Source: Apoda limacodes (lineage: Eukaryota; Arthropoda; Insecta; Lepidoptera; Limacodidae). From it: 64,000 nucleotides of DNA. The translations under genes and the position numbers were made by a program. Under the pieces are notes generated by a model, which was given only the letters and a program-made list of their open reading frames with translations, did not search any database and had not been told where the DNA came from. The stretch is from positions 22,436,205 through 22,500,204 of the forward strand of contig OX291558.1 in NCBI GenBank assembly GCA_946406115.1. Direction: 5' to 3'. Positions 13,201 to 28,200 of the stretch are shown here, in pieces (position 1 is the stretch's first letter; each line of letters opens with the position of its first letter).

Positions 13201-16200
13201 TTATGATTAATAGTCTTATTAGGTCCTGTATTATTTTAAGTTTAAGGGTCTCGTTAAGTCCTATAATATTTTAATGGGTTCTTTGTTATTGCCTGTACAG
13301 TGATTATCAGAAATCTTTTGTTTTCAATTAATTTGTTTCATAAAATTTTAGATTATCAATCGCAAACTGTTATCGGTAGAAACAGTTTCTTTTTTGTTTT
13401 TTGCACGCTAAATTACAAGTAAATGTTAAATTTTTAAGTTAACTTAATTTACCACCGCATTTAGGGTATCTCTATTGCTTATTATTTGTCTATACTAATA
13501 TCAAAAAGAGAAAAGATTTGTTTGTTTGTATTGAATAGGCTCCGAAACTACTGGACCGATTTGAAAAATTCTTTTACCATTAGAAGCCGACATTATCCCT
13601 AATAACATAGGCTACGGCGCTTTACCGCGGGAAAATGCTTCATTGCTACCGGAAAAACAGGTAATAGGACAACGGGCAGTAAGAATTATCCTTCCGTACA
13701 TTCCTAATTACTTAATTACGTAATTACTTCCTTTTTCACATAATTTCTAAACGGCTGAACCGATTGGGTTGAAATTTTATATGGGTATTTCGATGGTTTT
13801 CTGGATGATTTAAAAATACAATTGGACTCTGTATGTGGCGCTGCTGTTGGTATTTCAACTATTCAACGGCTTGACTGATTGGGTTGGAATTTTGTATGTG
13901 TATTTCCATGTTTTCACAGACACGAATGTATTATGCCATTAAAGAGGAAAGATGTGGTTGTTTGTTTTTTTTCTATAATTGAGGAGTTTCCGTAAGAACC
14001 TACGCCGATAACGAAATTTAGGGCGGGCGAAGCCGCTGGAAAAAGCTTAGTATAAAACTTTGTCATTGAGTATCGGAGAAAAGCTTATTTTGGACAGATA
14101 TTTTTGAGGTCTTACAATAAGAGTAAATTTTCAACTGGAAATCTTAAAAACACGAATTGGCATTGGTATTAGTATCGAATAGAAAAATCAAAATTCATTA
14201 ATACAAATGCTAAAACTGCACCAATTTCAAAAATATACAATAATTGTGAAGAGACTTCTAGTCAACAAAAGCAAATGTACTAAATTATTTTTCCCTCTAA
14301 TAGATTTACTTGCGCAAATTGGGAGTTTGTATGGCGGACGGCCCGTTTACCGTTTATCTATAAAACTTTTGTAATATTTCGTTATCAGTGGTTAGAAATA
14401 TAAAAAAATGTATACAGAAAAACTATCAAACGTAATTAATAAATTAGTTATAAATTTAAATGTAACATGAACCTCTGTTGGATTGTTAAGTTTTGTAGGC
14501 ATTGCGACGACTGGCTCGGTCCCCAAACATTCATTATCTTCTACAAATGTGTAAAATGCTCCTATGCCGCTATCAAAATTTGTTTTATTCACTGAAATGC
14601 TATGTTTCATATTTTTTAAACTGAAAACAAAATTCGGTTCATTAATAAAAAAAAAAAAATTAACTTAAAATCTCTTTTTCTATATTAAGAGGTCTGGTAG
14701 ATTTTAATTCAAGTAACTAAATTATTTATGTTTCTAATTATAATTGAAACATATATTTTTATATCAAAGATGACTAATACGTCTAGATACCGTGTTCAGG
14801 CACACAAAACGAGCCATCAACACTACATCATACGCAATCTGTGCGTCGACGCGAACTGTTCTCCCGCGTAAAGAAATAAAAATGACGATTTGTGCAACAA
14901 AATCGTGTAAAAACTATTTAAAAAAAAACAATTAATGAAAAAATATCACTTTTCACAAGCTATAACACTAATCTGCATGCTATATTTGAGGTACAAACTA
15001 AGTTTTCAAAATAATTATTCGCTAAACAAACAACAAATGTTTTTATGTCTGTGTTGCCAAGTCTGTAGGTACCTTTATTTCCCAAGTTTACTAAGGCGAG
15101 CAAACACTGAAAAGGTGAAGGTGAAAGGTGTCAGACAGGTTGATAAGACTGCGTTGGTAGATGAGTTAAAGTTTCTGAAGTGGGGAGGATTTTGTGTCAA
15201 CATAAATGGCAAGTACTTCACTCATCTTCAATTTGCCGACGTCATGATGGTCATGGCAGAATCGCTGGTAGACCTAGGCACGATGCTCGGAGACCTCAGC
15301 AAAGTCTCTCCACAGGTTGGCCTTAAAATTAATATGGATAAAACGAAGGTTATGTTTAATGTCCGTGTCGCGCCTAAACCGGTTGTTGTTGGGACTGCTA
15401 CTCTTGAAGTTGCTGACGCATACACATACCTAGGGCAAGTAGTCAAGTTAGGTAGGTCCGACTTTGAGAAAGAGGTTCAACATCTTTTCGTCCAAAATAC
15501 CTCAGTGCCTAAAGACAAAAGTCTATAATCAATGTGTATTGCCAGTGATAATTTATAGTACAGAAACGTGATCTCTTAGTGTTGACTTTTTAAATAAGCT
15601 TAAAATAATTTGTTAGCAATGCGCCACCTGATTCCGACGACGAAATATCTTTTTTTCTTCTAAACTGTATAATTGTGCAGTCCGTGTATTAAGTTTTTAT
15701 CACTTACCTTATAGCGCTAATAGTCAGGGGCAACGCGACGGAACTAGGAACCTTGGCATCCGTATGTGCTGTGTTATCCATGAGGGGGGCCTACTCTAAG
15801 GGAAGGAGACTTAATTTAAAACTTGGGAAACTGCTACAAAACAGACAAGACTTTCAAACTTGAAGTGTATCACTGTGGCGGTTCCTGGTACTAGTAATTC
15901 TCCGTGTAACTATTTCCAGAGGCATCCACACTGTTTAAGCTGTTCAAATCACTCTTCTAGCAAACTGTTTCCAACAAACTCGCGTTGATACCAACGAACT
16001 GAACGCGGGATTTAATTTGTACAGACTTTCCCGAAGTACTCCACAAAATTCAAAAGCGAGCAAGAAACCATTAACAACGCAATACGCTAGTGTCGCTTTC
16101 AACCTGCCGTAAAGACTGAACTAGAATATTCTCACAGCCGACGTGTGTCCCAGCGAGCCGCCATCAAGGTCAATGTCATACCAAGTAAATGACGGAACAA

Positions 16201-19200
16201 CGTTTGTCTTAACCAAGCAGTTTTAAGTTTACAATACTATTAAAACATTTTAGTTATTGAAATAGCTTTTTTGTTTTTGCATAAACCCGATAAGTCGACA
16301 CCCGTTGTTATAAAATATTTTCTAAAATGAAAATTAATGCAATAGATGTCTAAAAACAAGAAAAAACATTATCTGGATTAAATAATCTCGCATAAGGAAC
16401 CTATAAAAGTACTTAATTATTTATCAAAACTAGTGTTACTTGCCCATAAACTTTTATCATTGTTCTTCTTAAAACTAAATAAATCATACTTTACGGTTTT
16501 GACATACATTCTAAAATTAAGTTTCCATACGTTTTTTTATACTACTAAGGTGGAAAACAAGCTAACGGACCGCCTGATGGTAAGCGGTCACCGTAACCAA
16601 TGGACGCTTGCAACACTAGTAGTAGAATATAACTCGCGCGTTGCCGACTCTTCAAAAATCTAATAACTTCTTTCTTGAAGAACCCCATACTGTAGCCTTG
16701 GCAAAGAGCTCATTCCACAACCCAAGCGTACGCGGGAGGAAGTTTCTCTGAAATGGCAGTGTACGCAACCATTTTGTAGTTTTCTGTAGGTGAAACCGCG
16801 GGGTATTTTTTAATAAGCTAAGGATTTTTAAATGCAAAGTAGGCTTTTTTTTTTTTTAAATTGATATGTGCAGCACTAATTTCTTTGTCACATTATGAAC
16901 TTTCAGGGAAATTTTCTCAAATGTGCTTAGTGGGCATTATAGGCAATCCAAATAGTTAGTTGATGGCGGCGAAAAGTTCTTGAGTGGCAGCCACAGATTG
17001 AACGTGGGACGACCTTCTGCGAAGTCTATTGATGATCTGATTGTGGAGGCATATGGCAGGAGCCTACTTTTGGTAGTGACTTTTTTTCTGGTAAAAACGG
17101 CAATGACAAGGAATCATCCAATTGCAATATAGGTTTTAGGGTTTTACTAAATAAAATCGATAACTTAAATAATGAAAAAGTATATTCTTAACACTTTTGG
17201 CTGTTTTGATTTCATTTTGAGCATTTTTGTGTGAAACTATGTGATTTGTTGGACAAAAATTTGTCAATCAATACCAAACTAAATATACATAAAAAGCTAA
17301 CAGTTAGGCACTTAAGTTAAATATTCAATAAAACTAGGTAAGTATAGTATAAAAATAAAACTTGAGACTTACTCAGCTATGGTCATCTTGAGAATTTTCT
17401 TACTTGTATAACTAATGTTATGAAACTCTTTAATACTATTTCTTACTTCTTCCACCGTGCTTTCGTTAATTATAAAGTCATTTAATAAACGATTTTCGGA
17501 AATATCATCTATGTGTTTCAAACCTACAAAGGGAAAATAAAGTCGCATAACGTTAAACACCGTATTTTTTTTTATACAATTGAATTTTGCCGTAAACTTT
17601 ATCTTTTGATTAAAAAAATGTAAGGGCTCTGCGTTTTTGGTTTAATAAAATCCTATTAATTCTATTTATTGTGAATAAATTATTTTTCAATAAATTTTGT
17701 AAAATTGCCTTAAGTCCTTGTAAGGCCAGCTTCAAAAAATATTAAAAAAATAATGGCTAATCAGAATTTAATAAAACTAAAATCGCCGAGCACTGAATTT
17801 TAAGTTAAAACTGTGAAATCAATTTCGTATAAAATAATTCTACGGCGTTTTCCCCTTAATAAACGATTTTCGGAAATATCATCTATGCTTTTTAAATTTA
17901 TAAAAGAATCATAAAGATATCTTTATATGCTCTTCTTAATTCAATGTCAAAATACAAGAAAAAACAAAAACTTACCTAAAATCATCGAAATTTTCTTAAT
18001 AAAGTGGTTTTTCCTTGTGTTAGATTTAAGAACGAACGTATTAACATTGTTATATGGTAGTTTTAGGCACATTTCCAATGCCTCCAATACTGACAACATT
18101 TTTTGTGGCTTTATTTTTTGTCTAAAATCTTTTTCTTTTCGGTTATCATTAAACTGCAACACAAAAACATTTCGTCACATAAAAAAAAAATATTACCTTT
18201 GCATTCACACTTGTAATTATGAAAAATAGTTTTCACTAGAGACTATAAATTCAGGTTCTTTATAAAGGAAGTTACTAAGTCAAAGTGGGTATTAGTTATT
18301 ATTACTAGCATCTATACGCTAACGTTATTACACAACACCAAAAACTAACATAAAATATACCTTGTCTAAACAGTCCACGCGAAAATACAAAACGGGTAGA
18401 CCTGCTTCTTTCCGAGCTTCACAAACCTTCTCTGACGCCGAAGCTGCAAAGGCTTCGCTAAGGTTTTTTGGTGAATTTGTTACGACAACAAATTCTCTGT
18501 AATTAATAGATGACTAATTAAAACTTATAAAAGTAAAATAGTAAATAAGAATAACACCATAAAGCTTGAACTAAATTCCTTACCGTAGTTCAGGACAAAC
18601 TTTTCTAGATATTAAATCTAAATTTGCGAGATTCAAAGTAAGCTTATTGAATATTGAAGCAATGTCATGTCCTTTGTCAGTTTTTGTTGTTAATATTGAG
18701 TTCAAAGTTTGAACGAGGTAAATTCCTTGTATTGCTCCTAGCAATGCAGTCTCTTGAAGTACGTCAGCAAAATCTTTTACGGTATCCAAACTTTTAAATA
18801 TAAATTTCAAACATGTACCATTGTTTTTCCACGCCCTGCAATAAGTAACTATGTTTTAAGTAATAATTATTAATATATAATTAATATAATAATAATTATG
18901 TTTGATTATTGAAAACGTGTTACTTTTATGGATATAGAACACACTTTGGTTTTGCTGAAAAAAAATCGTTTTTTTGTTGAAGATTTTTCGTTTAATTTAT
19001 TTTTAAATTTAAAAAACATTTGTAAAAAAATTAGTATGGGTTGAACCCTTATGTTAGTGCAAAACACTCGTACATAAGTTTATTAGTTCAAAAGGATAAT
19101 TTAACCGGATCTGCAAAGTGTGAACATGTCAGGATACAAATAGAACTACAAATAATACAAAGTTTAATCATTGCTGGTTCTTGACTCATTATAATGAGGA

Positions 19201-22200
19201 TCAGGCAGTTTATTTAATCCATACTAATATTATGAATGCGAAAGTAACCTGACTGTCTGTCTGTTTGGCACGGAGACAGTTCGAATTTGGGGAAAGGACG
19301 TAGGCTACTTTAAAACGTCTTTTTGCAGGATTACACTATCCTACTTCCTATACTATTAATATTATAAATGTGAAAGTTGTTACTGAATCACCCTGCAACG
19401 GAGCATCCCATCGAGCTGAAATTTGGTACACAGATAATTGAATCGACAACATAGGTTACTTTTTGTCCCGAAAATTGAAAAAGTTCTTGTCATAGCAATA
19501 TTTTGGATTTAATCAAGGCGTTGCCTTAGAAATACCACGCTGTTAACCAAATTTAGGGCGGACGAAGCCGCGGGCAAATGCTCGTTATGATAAAAAAGAC
19601 ATCCAGCCTTACGTGAACTACTGCTGCTATATAAGTACTTGACTTGACGCTTATGACTCGGTTTAAAGACGATCTGTGGGAAAAGCGGTCTGAGAAGAGA
19701 CTTTGCTTCCGCTCCCTCTGTTCTACTGCTTGCTGAATAAGTTGTGTTTTGAAAAATTATTCGATATTATGTCCCCGGCTACTTTCTACGCGCTCGATGA
19801 CACAAGGATAACAGCCTCACACCTTAGAACCTAAATAGTCATGCAGAGAGCTCCCTGTTGAATTGTGCCTTAGGGAATGAATTATGGTATTCTTCAATAA
19901 GGTAGTTATTAGATTTTGACAGGTTTGGTAACAAGACAGTCATGTTCTGAGTGATAGACAAGTGTCTATAGACGGCGGTTGAATTAAGCAGGTTGTATGC
20001 TTGTGTGCTACCTTAATGTTATTAAAAGAAAGTTTATAACACATACTTAGCTTTAATGTACACATATTGTTTATGTTCATCAGATGTCATGACTATAGTT
20101 AGATTTCTTATCCCTCGCTTTACCAGATGGTCTGCAAGCTCAATACCGATATCACTTTCATCACATAATACAATGTAGCTTCCTTTTGATGAGTAAGCAG
20201 TGCTGTAATTAATATTAACACACTCGTAAAAATACAATCAATTCTAATTAAATCATGATTAAAAAATTAAATAAAAAAGTTTAGCTTTTTGTTGTTTTTC
20301 ATTGCACACTTACATTTAAATTTAAACAGTCAGTCAAAAAAAATATATTCCAATAAGTCATTATTATTATATGGAATTTTTTTTTACCAACCAACCCACA
20401 AATATAAAAGAAATAACGTAGTACAATTCTACAAATTCAGAAAGTACGCGGTTTTATAAGAAGGGAGTGACTACAGTTCACATGGGTCACCAGTAGGCGA
20501 TCAATGCACCTGGATGGCGAAGAAAGCATCCATAGACTTATCTTTTACACAACCAAGGGGGAAAACAAGTCTCCGGTCTGCTTGCAGCAGCTACGGTGAC
20601 CATTTAACATCAGACAAACCATTTGTTTGTTTGCCACCTTGTTGGCATAAAATCATAAATAATAAGTTCATGACACTCAATTCACATACCTGGTAGTTAA
20701 AGTAAATTGACTCGCCGAATCTTTTATTTTTATTACAACTCTTCCTCTATGTTTACTGTTTGACACAAGTCTGAACGCTCTTGTAATATTTTCTGGTGAG
20801 TGCACTACACGACTCAGTGGTTTCACAATGCCTTTTGTAATTCCTTCGGTTATCATAAGTTGAATACACTGCAAATTTTAATTATGTGTTTGAAATTTGG
20901 CATAGGACTCCTTACTCTTTCATCATTTACAGGGGAAAAATGTTGATTACGAGTTTTCATTAAAATTTCGACATTTTGAAACAAAATCCGGCTTTTCGGC
21001 TTCTAGGATGAAAATTAAAATTGAAATGTTGCAATGATTTTGAAAAATATTCCTTTGGAGACAAAACAAGGGAAAAAAATGTATGAGAATTTCGATATTT
21101 TGGTAGGTAAACACTTAAGCAAATCAGTTTCTCTTTTTAAAAGTAATTTTTATGTTTGGTGAAAATGTATTTTTTTCTCTTAATATGTCCTACAAGGCTA
21201 AGTTTTCATGCACGGCCAATGAATTCAGCTGGTAGAGATTACTATTTAGCATGTAGCTCGCCATTGTACACTTTCGTTTACGCAGAGAGAATAAATAAAT
21301 AACATGGACTGGCCACAAAATTTTGAATCTATAAAATATTTTTTTAAAGTAACAGGACAGGTCACAGGACCCAGACTTAGGTTCAAAAGTGGAGAGTATG
21401 ACTCAGAGTAAGGTGGAGATTGTGACCCCTTAAGTGTAGTATGTAAACCAAAATAAGGTTCTAAAGTGGAAACTGTCACCAAGAATAAGGTTCTAAAGTG
21501 GAGACTTTGACCCCAAATAAGTTTTCTTAATTGGCGATTGTGGCCCAGAATAAGGTTTTAAAGTGAAGACTGTGACCCAGAATAAGGTTTCTAAAATGGA
21601 TACTGTGGAAAGTCGCTGGATGCGAGTGGCTCAGAGAAGGATAATAAATCTCAGAGTCTATAAATGAAACTTCCTTCCGGCATACTAATCTCCAATAGAA
21701 TTTTATTGTTATATCTTTCATTAATAACATTTTATTAAGAAAAACTTCTGATTTACCTTTCTTTCCTTAGTATTTCCTGGTTTAAAGATGTTGGAAAAAT
21801 CGATGTTTTTGTACGATCTTTCGCTAAATAGGTAAAACATTCCAAAATTTTTATTTTCGTAACTATCATGGCAATTGATATCCATGAAAAATCCTCTTGC
21901 TGCAACACACTGCATCGCTGCCTAAAATGTGTAATGAATTGTTGCATTAGCCGTTGTTTATAACTACTGAAGGAGCACAGGCCTCTCCTTGGGAAAGAAG
22001 GCTTAGAACCTAATGGTTCATAGTGGCCCAGTAGCTCACGTTGTTAAGCTAGTGGCCACTCTGCTATCGTGCTCTCCAAAGCATGGAGGAGTTCAAAAAA
22101 TATGCCAGTAGACAGTTACCCATTTAATGACAACACAGCTGACGTTACTTAATCTTGCATATCATTTCCGGACGACAAAATTTACTGGACTCCTCCTCCG

Positions 22201-25200
22201 CCAAAAAGTAATTTAATGCAATTAAGGCGGTCTTATTGCTAAGAACTATTGAAAAAGCCATTTATTGAAAAAGCCATTATTTTAATTTCAGTATAAATAA
22301 GGTAAAACTTTTTATAATTAAAAAGTACCTAAAAATATCAAAGGAATTCTTAATAGATTAAAGTAGTTTAACTTACTTCTCGTAAAGCGCCAGTAAAGTT
22401 GCTTATAACAATATCACATAGCCTATTGGCTGTCAGATTAATTACTTGATTACAAAATGTCTCATCATGACCACATATGATGTTTTTTTCTGAAAAAAGT
22501 TCCTTAAAAATCAAGCGTAATATGAAAAAAATAAAAAGGATTAAAAACTTTGCGCCACAATTCGATATGATATCAAGATCACGTAAATATCCAAAGTTCG
22601 TGGGTAGGTCCAAAGGTTGTTTTTGCTGGGTAGGGGCAAGTGGGACACAATAATACAAAAAATAGCATTTTAGTTTTAAAAAAATCTCTTTTTAGTAACT
22701 TAATGAAATGTTTTTACTTTCATATACTTTACCCAATTACCGAAGTATTAGTCATAGAAACGAGATTAACAATTAATTCTAACCCTATTTTTTTATTTTC
22801 CCGAGATCTTCACTCTGTTTCATTCTACCCTAAGTGTGGGGTACAATCCTCTGTTTCATTACACTCGAGGTCTGGGATAGAATGTAACACTACCTTGGGC
22901 ACAGTTAAACATGCATCTTTATGTATTCAAACAAATATTGAAAATAACTTAATAAACTAAAACAATCTCAAATATTATCAATAGCATTATATAAGCCAAA
23001 ATAATATTTTTTAAACCTTTGAAAGAAATTTGTCAATATTAGCTGGTCGTTTATTGTTTCCGGAAGAACTTGGTAAAAAGAAATCTTATTATATATCGAT
23101 ACTCAATTTCTGATTAGGTCAAGTTCACAGGGGAAATAAAAATCGATGCCTTTTTTGTTGCTTCGTCGCTGATAACTAATATCATAGTAATTATTTTCAT
23201 CGTCACCTGTTTCATTGGAGCCCGTTTCGTTGTACCCAAATCAATTAAAAAAGGTAAATATTTTTACTTTGAAGATATGTTTAAAATTGAAATGTGTTAA
23301 CCAAGACCCCAAATACACAATTTATAAATAAAAAAATAATTTAAGTAATTTTTTCGTACAACTATTTTTTTTCACTAAAATATTTTCAGGCTGCCATAAA
23401 AAAGTTTTTTTAGTCGCAAAATTCACACGGTACACTGGTCCTCAGAACAATTAACTTTAAATGTAACGTATATTTTAAAAGCTTATGATTTTATTTTGTT
23501 TCATTGTGCCCCGCGTTTCATACATTCCCATTTTTACCTGCATTTAATCTCTTTTTTGATGCTAGCAAATCATTAACGCAATTTATTGCGTTATTTTATT
23601 TTAAACTTGACATTACAATATTTTTGTATTGATTGACGAGTACTTACCATTTAACTGTGGAAATAACTTGAGTAAATATTTTTTTTTCCTTTGATCGCTT
23701 ACCGCAGTGATTACCGTGCAATCAAGAGATAAGGATATATGAATTACAGCTTGCCCTAACGCACCTGTACCACCACTTATAAATATACGACATCCTTTTT
23801 TGATTTTACTCTTTATGGTCTGTAATAAACAAAAATATAATCTTATTTAACACGAAGTTTCTAAAATCTTGTGAAATTTGATTTTTTTTTGATTTAGTTC
23901 AAATTTTAAAAAGTTCAAAACTAAGAAATTAGTTTAAATACCGAAAGGATTTTGGAAGGTGTTTTCAAAAATTGTATGTGCTTGCGTGCGGCTTTTTTAA
24001 CCGACTTAAAAAAGGAGGAGGTTCTCAATTCAGATGCGTAATTTTTTTTTATGTCTGTTCGGGCATAACTCCATCAAATAGAGGTTCTATGTATCTAAAA
24101 GTTCATAACACACACAAACTGTAATTTAAATCAGATTTTTGGAAATAAGTTTTACCTTTTCAGTGCAGCTTTTTAAACCCGGTTGTTTTTTTTGTTAAAA
24201 AGTTTTTATGATATAAGCAGGGCGACTATGGCTCGGACGCTAAGCAGGAAGAATTTCGTTCAATGACCGGTCACTATTTGTCTCTGTTGCACGCGCATAA
24301 TTATTTGCCGTCGCACTCGCACATATGCGATGACCTATGTTATAGAGGAGCGCAACAGCAAATAATTATGCGCGTGCAACAGAGACAAATAGTGACCGGT
24401 CATTGAACGAAATTCTTCCTGCTTAGCGTCCGTGCTTTAGCTCAGATTATACATAAGGCTGGTGGCATACTACGAGAAATTTCCCATAGAAAAAATCTAG
24501 TACGCGCTGGGCGGGTACTCTGTATGCATTCTGTATACAAAATGTATGCAAGGAGTGCGCGTCCGGCGTACGCGAGAATTTTTCTATCAGAAATTTCCCG
24601 TAATGTGCGCTCGGCCTAAGGCACCTAGCACAACGCATGCGTGATGAAACTCACATATCTCTGAAAACAACGCTTATTTTAGTTTTTTCAACCTTTATAA
24701 GCTTTTGATAAAAAATTCAAATCTATTTTTTTTAGGGCGGAAATATGATTTTAGTTTGATAAATTACTAATATAACTTTTAAAATATCAAACATATATAG
24801 CTAATCTAACTCATAATACAAACACATACAAAGTTTCACCGTATTTAATATCGAAAAAATAAAAAACCACGTTGCCTCTAACGCTTAAATCACACGGAAA
24901 AACGTCGGACATTCAGACAAGCAGAAAAACAAAAAAATTCCTATCTCGCTTAAATAATTTTTGTACTATAGATAAAATGTGTTTGTGGAATAGTGGAAAA
25001 CCTTTTACAATTTTATATTAGTATTGATAAATGTGATTAATAAATGGCGCAAACAGATTCATCATAATTTACCAAACAATAATAGGCGTATGCGTAAGGG
25101 AGTGGTACTGTCGCACCATCTTCGAGGCTCCAGTGATTGGGTATTGGCCACAGAAGATCAGGGTCTGCATTAACGACACTGCTAATTGCTCCCACTGAGA

Positions 25201-28200
25201 CAAGTCCCATAACTTTTTGTTCGCTGAAACAAAGCTTTCATATGATAGTATTTGAATCCTAATGTTACATATTTGCAACAAATTTCCTTGTGCTAAATTA
25301 TTTATTGATCTAATATGACGTTTGTTATTATGTTATTATGTTTGGTATTATATAATTTATCAAAGTCTTTACGTTTATATTCCCTTGCATAACTTGTCCA
25401 AAGTGAATTTGTGCTGGCGTTCAGCAAACTATAGTAGTTAAGTTAATCAAATAATATGGAGGGATGTATCTGTAGTGAGTGAAAACTACCTACTATGTAA
25501 ATTTGAATTTTAATAAGCTCGCGTACTACTGCATGAAAACTCTAATCATCTTTGGGAGAGATACGAAGTATAATTTTTATTGTTATACCACTAAGGTGGC
25601 AAACAACCCTACGGTCCGCCTGATGGAAGCGGTCACCGTAGCCTATGGACGCTTGCAACACCAAGGGCATCACTCGCGCGTTGCTGACCCTTTAGAAATC
25701 TAATAACTTCTTTTTTGAAGAACCCCATACTGTAGTCCTTAGAGAAAACCTTGGCAGGGAGCTCATTCCACAACCTAAGCGTTCGCGGGAGGAAGTTTCT
25801 CTGAAACCCCACTGTACGCGACCATTTCGGTTCTAAAGTCTGAGAATGAATTCAGCAGCAGCAGTACTCCATATAGGGCCGGACTTGTGACTTGTAAAGC
25901 AGCCACCTTTGCCCCGACGTGAAGTGCTGCTTCGCTCTGTTGAGTACACCAAGTTTTTTGGACGCCAGCTTTACCTTGTCTAGCAAGTGATCTCGGAACT
26001 GAACATCGCTGGAGATTGATCACCAAGGATCCCAATGCTCTTGGAGATGGAGAGGGGAGTGTTCTGGAATTGTGGGACTACAGTGAATGGGATTTAATTA
26101 GCGATAGAAATTATACGCTCTTTGTACAAAAATGTTCCTTTGTATATGGGACATCAAGTCTCATCAATAAAAAGACAAAAATAAAAAAATATGACACTCA
26201 CGAATATGGTGACTATTTTAAAACGATATAAAAGTGATCTATACACTGGAGAACTTAAGAAAAAAAATTAACAATTCAACTTTAATAGAGAACATTCAAA
26301 ATATAAACGATCTTTAAGACTTTATAGAACGGGTATGGGAGAAAATGATTTATATCGAACAAAGTGCCTTTAAGTTATTAATTTATCCCATCTAACATTC
26401 AAAGTTAACAGTTAAGAAATAATGAAAATTACAAAACACTACGCGTTAATATTGTCGCTGTCATGGCGTCAACAGCGAAAAAAGACAAATTAAGCGCTTC
26501 TAGCATAACCCACCGCCATACTAACCAGACCATCATCAAAGTTGCAACGCTGTAGACACTAAAATTCGCCTACCAAATAATTTATCTAGTGTATAAAGCC
26601 GCTTAAAGCGCATACTGCACATACATACCTGCTAGCTTCCTACATAACGTACTCGCCGTCAACGCCACACTTAACATTGCTGCCAGCTGCTAAATAGCAT
26701 ATTTCCAACGCCACTTCGTTTACCAATCAGCAAATTATCGATCACGAAGATAATTAATTATGCAGGATGCCATTAAGGTATCCCAAATTAAGAGAATCTT
26801 AAATGTTATAATTGTTTTATCCCTATGACTTAAATTTACTATTATAATGAAAAAAAGAATTCCACACTGTGTCAATTAACAACAAAAATACATGAAAATG
26901 CCAATTAATTTTCTTTACTGAAGATGGCCTGGATTATTGAGCTGCTGGATAGCACATTCAAAGTCTAGTCAAATTCAATTTATTTTATTTAAATTAGGAT
27001 TTTACAAACTCTTTTGAATCGTCAATCTGGTTCACAATGTTGTTGATTTCTACCCAGAAAAATCCAGCAAGAAACTTGATAGTTACTCTTTTAAAAAAAA
27101 TCATAAAAACTACAAGTACAATCAATGTTTCAAATATAATTTTATATTATTTCTATTTTGATAAGGTTAACCGTTGTATCCTGTAATTGAGGATATTCAG
27201 TTCCATAGTTTTTTATTATTAACATAGTCTGTAATATTGTAGTATGCTTATTGATAGCTTTAAAATATTATTGGGTCCTTTGTTGTAAAAGTGTTTACAT
27301 TGCCCCATAAAAGAGTTACTAATTTTGTGTAGACGTGTTTCATTTACTTCATTGCACCCGCCACTTCGTTTATGAATTAGAAAATTATCGTTCACGAAGA
27401 TGATTAAGTACACAGGATGCCATCAAGGTATCCCAAATTAAGATAATCTTAAATGTTATAATTGTTTTATGCACTATGACTTAGAATGTACTATTACATA
27501 CGGAGATGGCCTGAATTATTGAGTTGTCATGAAGTGTTAATTATTTTTTTTAATATTCATTGCTACTGAATTTTTTATATTGATTTCGAGATCATTTTTT
27601 CTAAGATTTGTTATAATGTTTTCTGCAATACGGATACACGAAGCCTCATCGCGTCCTATTGCGACGGTGTCATCAGCGAAGCATATTACTGAGATAGGAG
27701 TAAGATTTTTTATCACTTCGTATCCGTAAGTGGTGCTTAGATCTTCGAAGCCAGCTTCACGCAGCATGAAATCCACACTGATGTTGTATGTATATCGTTG
27801 GTGTTGATGGTGCGCTCTGCGCTACACCTCTGCTAAATCTAATTGTTGGTGTAAATTGGTGGTTCATTGTTATCTGTAGTGTTAGCAGTTATTAGTGATT
27901 CAAATAACTTTCGTATTTTAAACGGTATTGGTAGCATCTCAAGAGTTTTTTATGATATGATCATGTCCAATGTTGTCAAATGCTTTGGAAACATCTAACA
28001 ATATAGCGCAGTAATCTTTCTTTAAGTTTGTTGCGGATATCAGGCATGATTCAATTGTTACTACTGTTGTTGTAAAAAATTGGTACTACTTCAATTGTTG
28101 ATACTGTTAGTACAGTATCTCAAGTCTTTAGTTATTAGATTTGATGCTATATCGTCTAGAAGGGCCAACAGTAAAAGTGACTTTGTAATTATTTTACAAT

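Noticed and set aside
16940..17070. Possible RTE-type 3' end (NVGRPSAKSIDDLIVEAYGR)
   Set aside because: Too short and diverged to assign.
17927..18229. 100-codon plus-strand ORF
   Set aside because: It is antisense to FAS exon 33 and has no family motif.
22020..22110. tRNA-like SINE head (GGCCCAGTAGCTCACGTTG...)
   Set aside because: Only a weak A-box resemblance, no clear B box and no shared body, so not called.
22640..22960. 106-codon plus-strand ORF in the intron between exons 26 and 27
   Set aside because: No recognisable domain, biased low-complexity composition, and no splice or promoter support.
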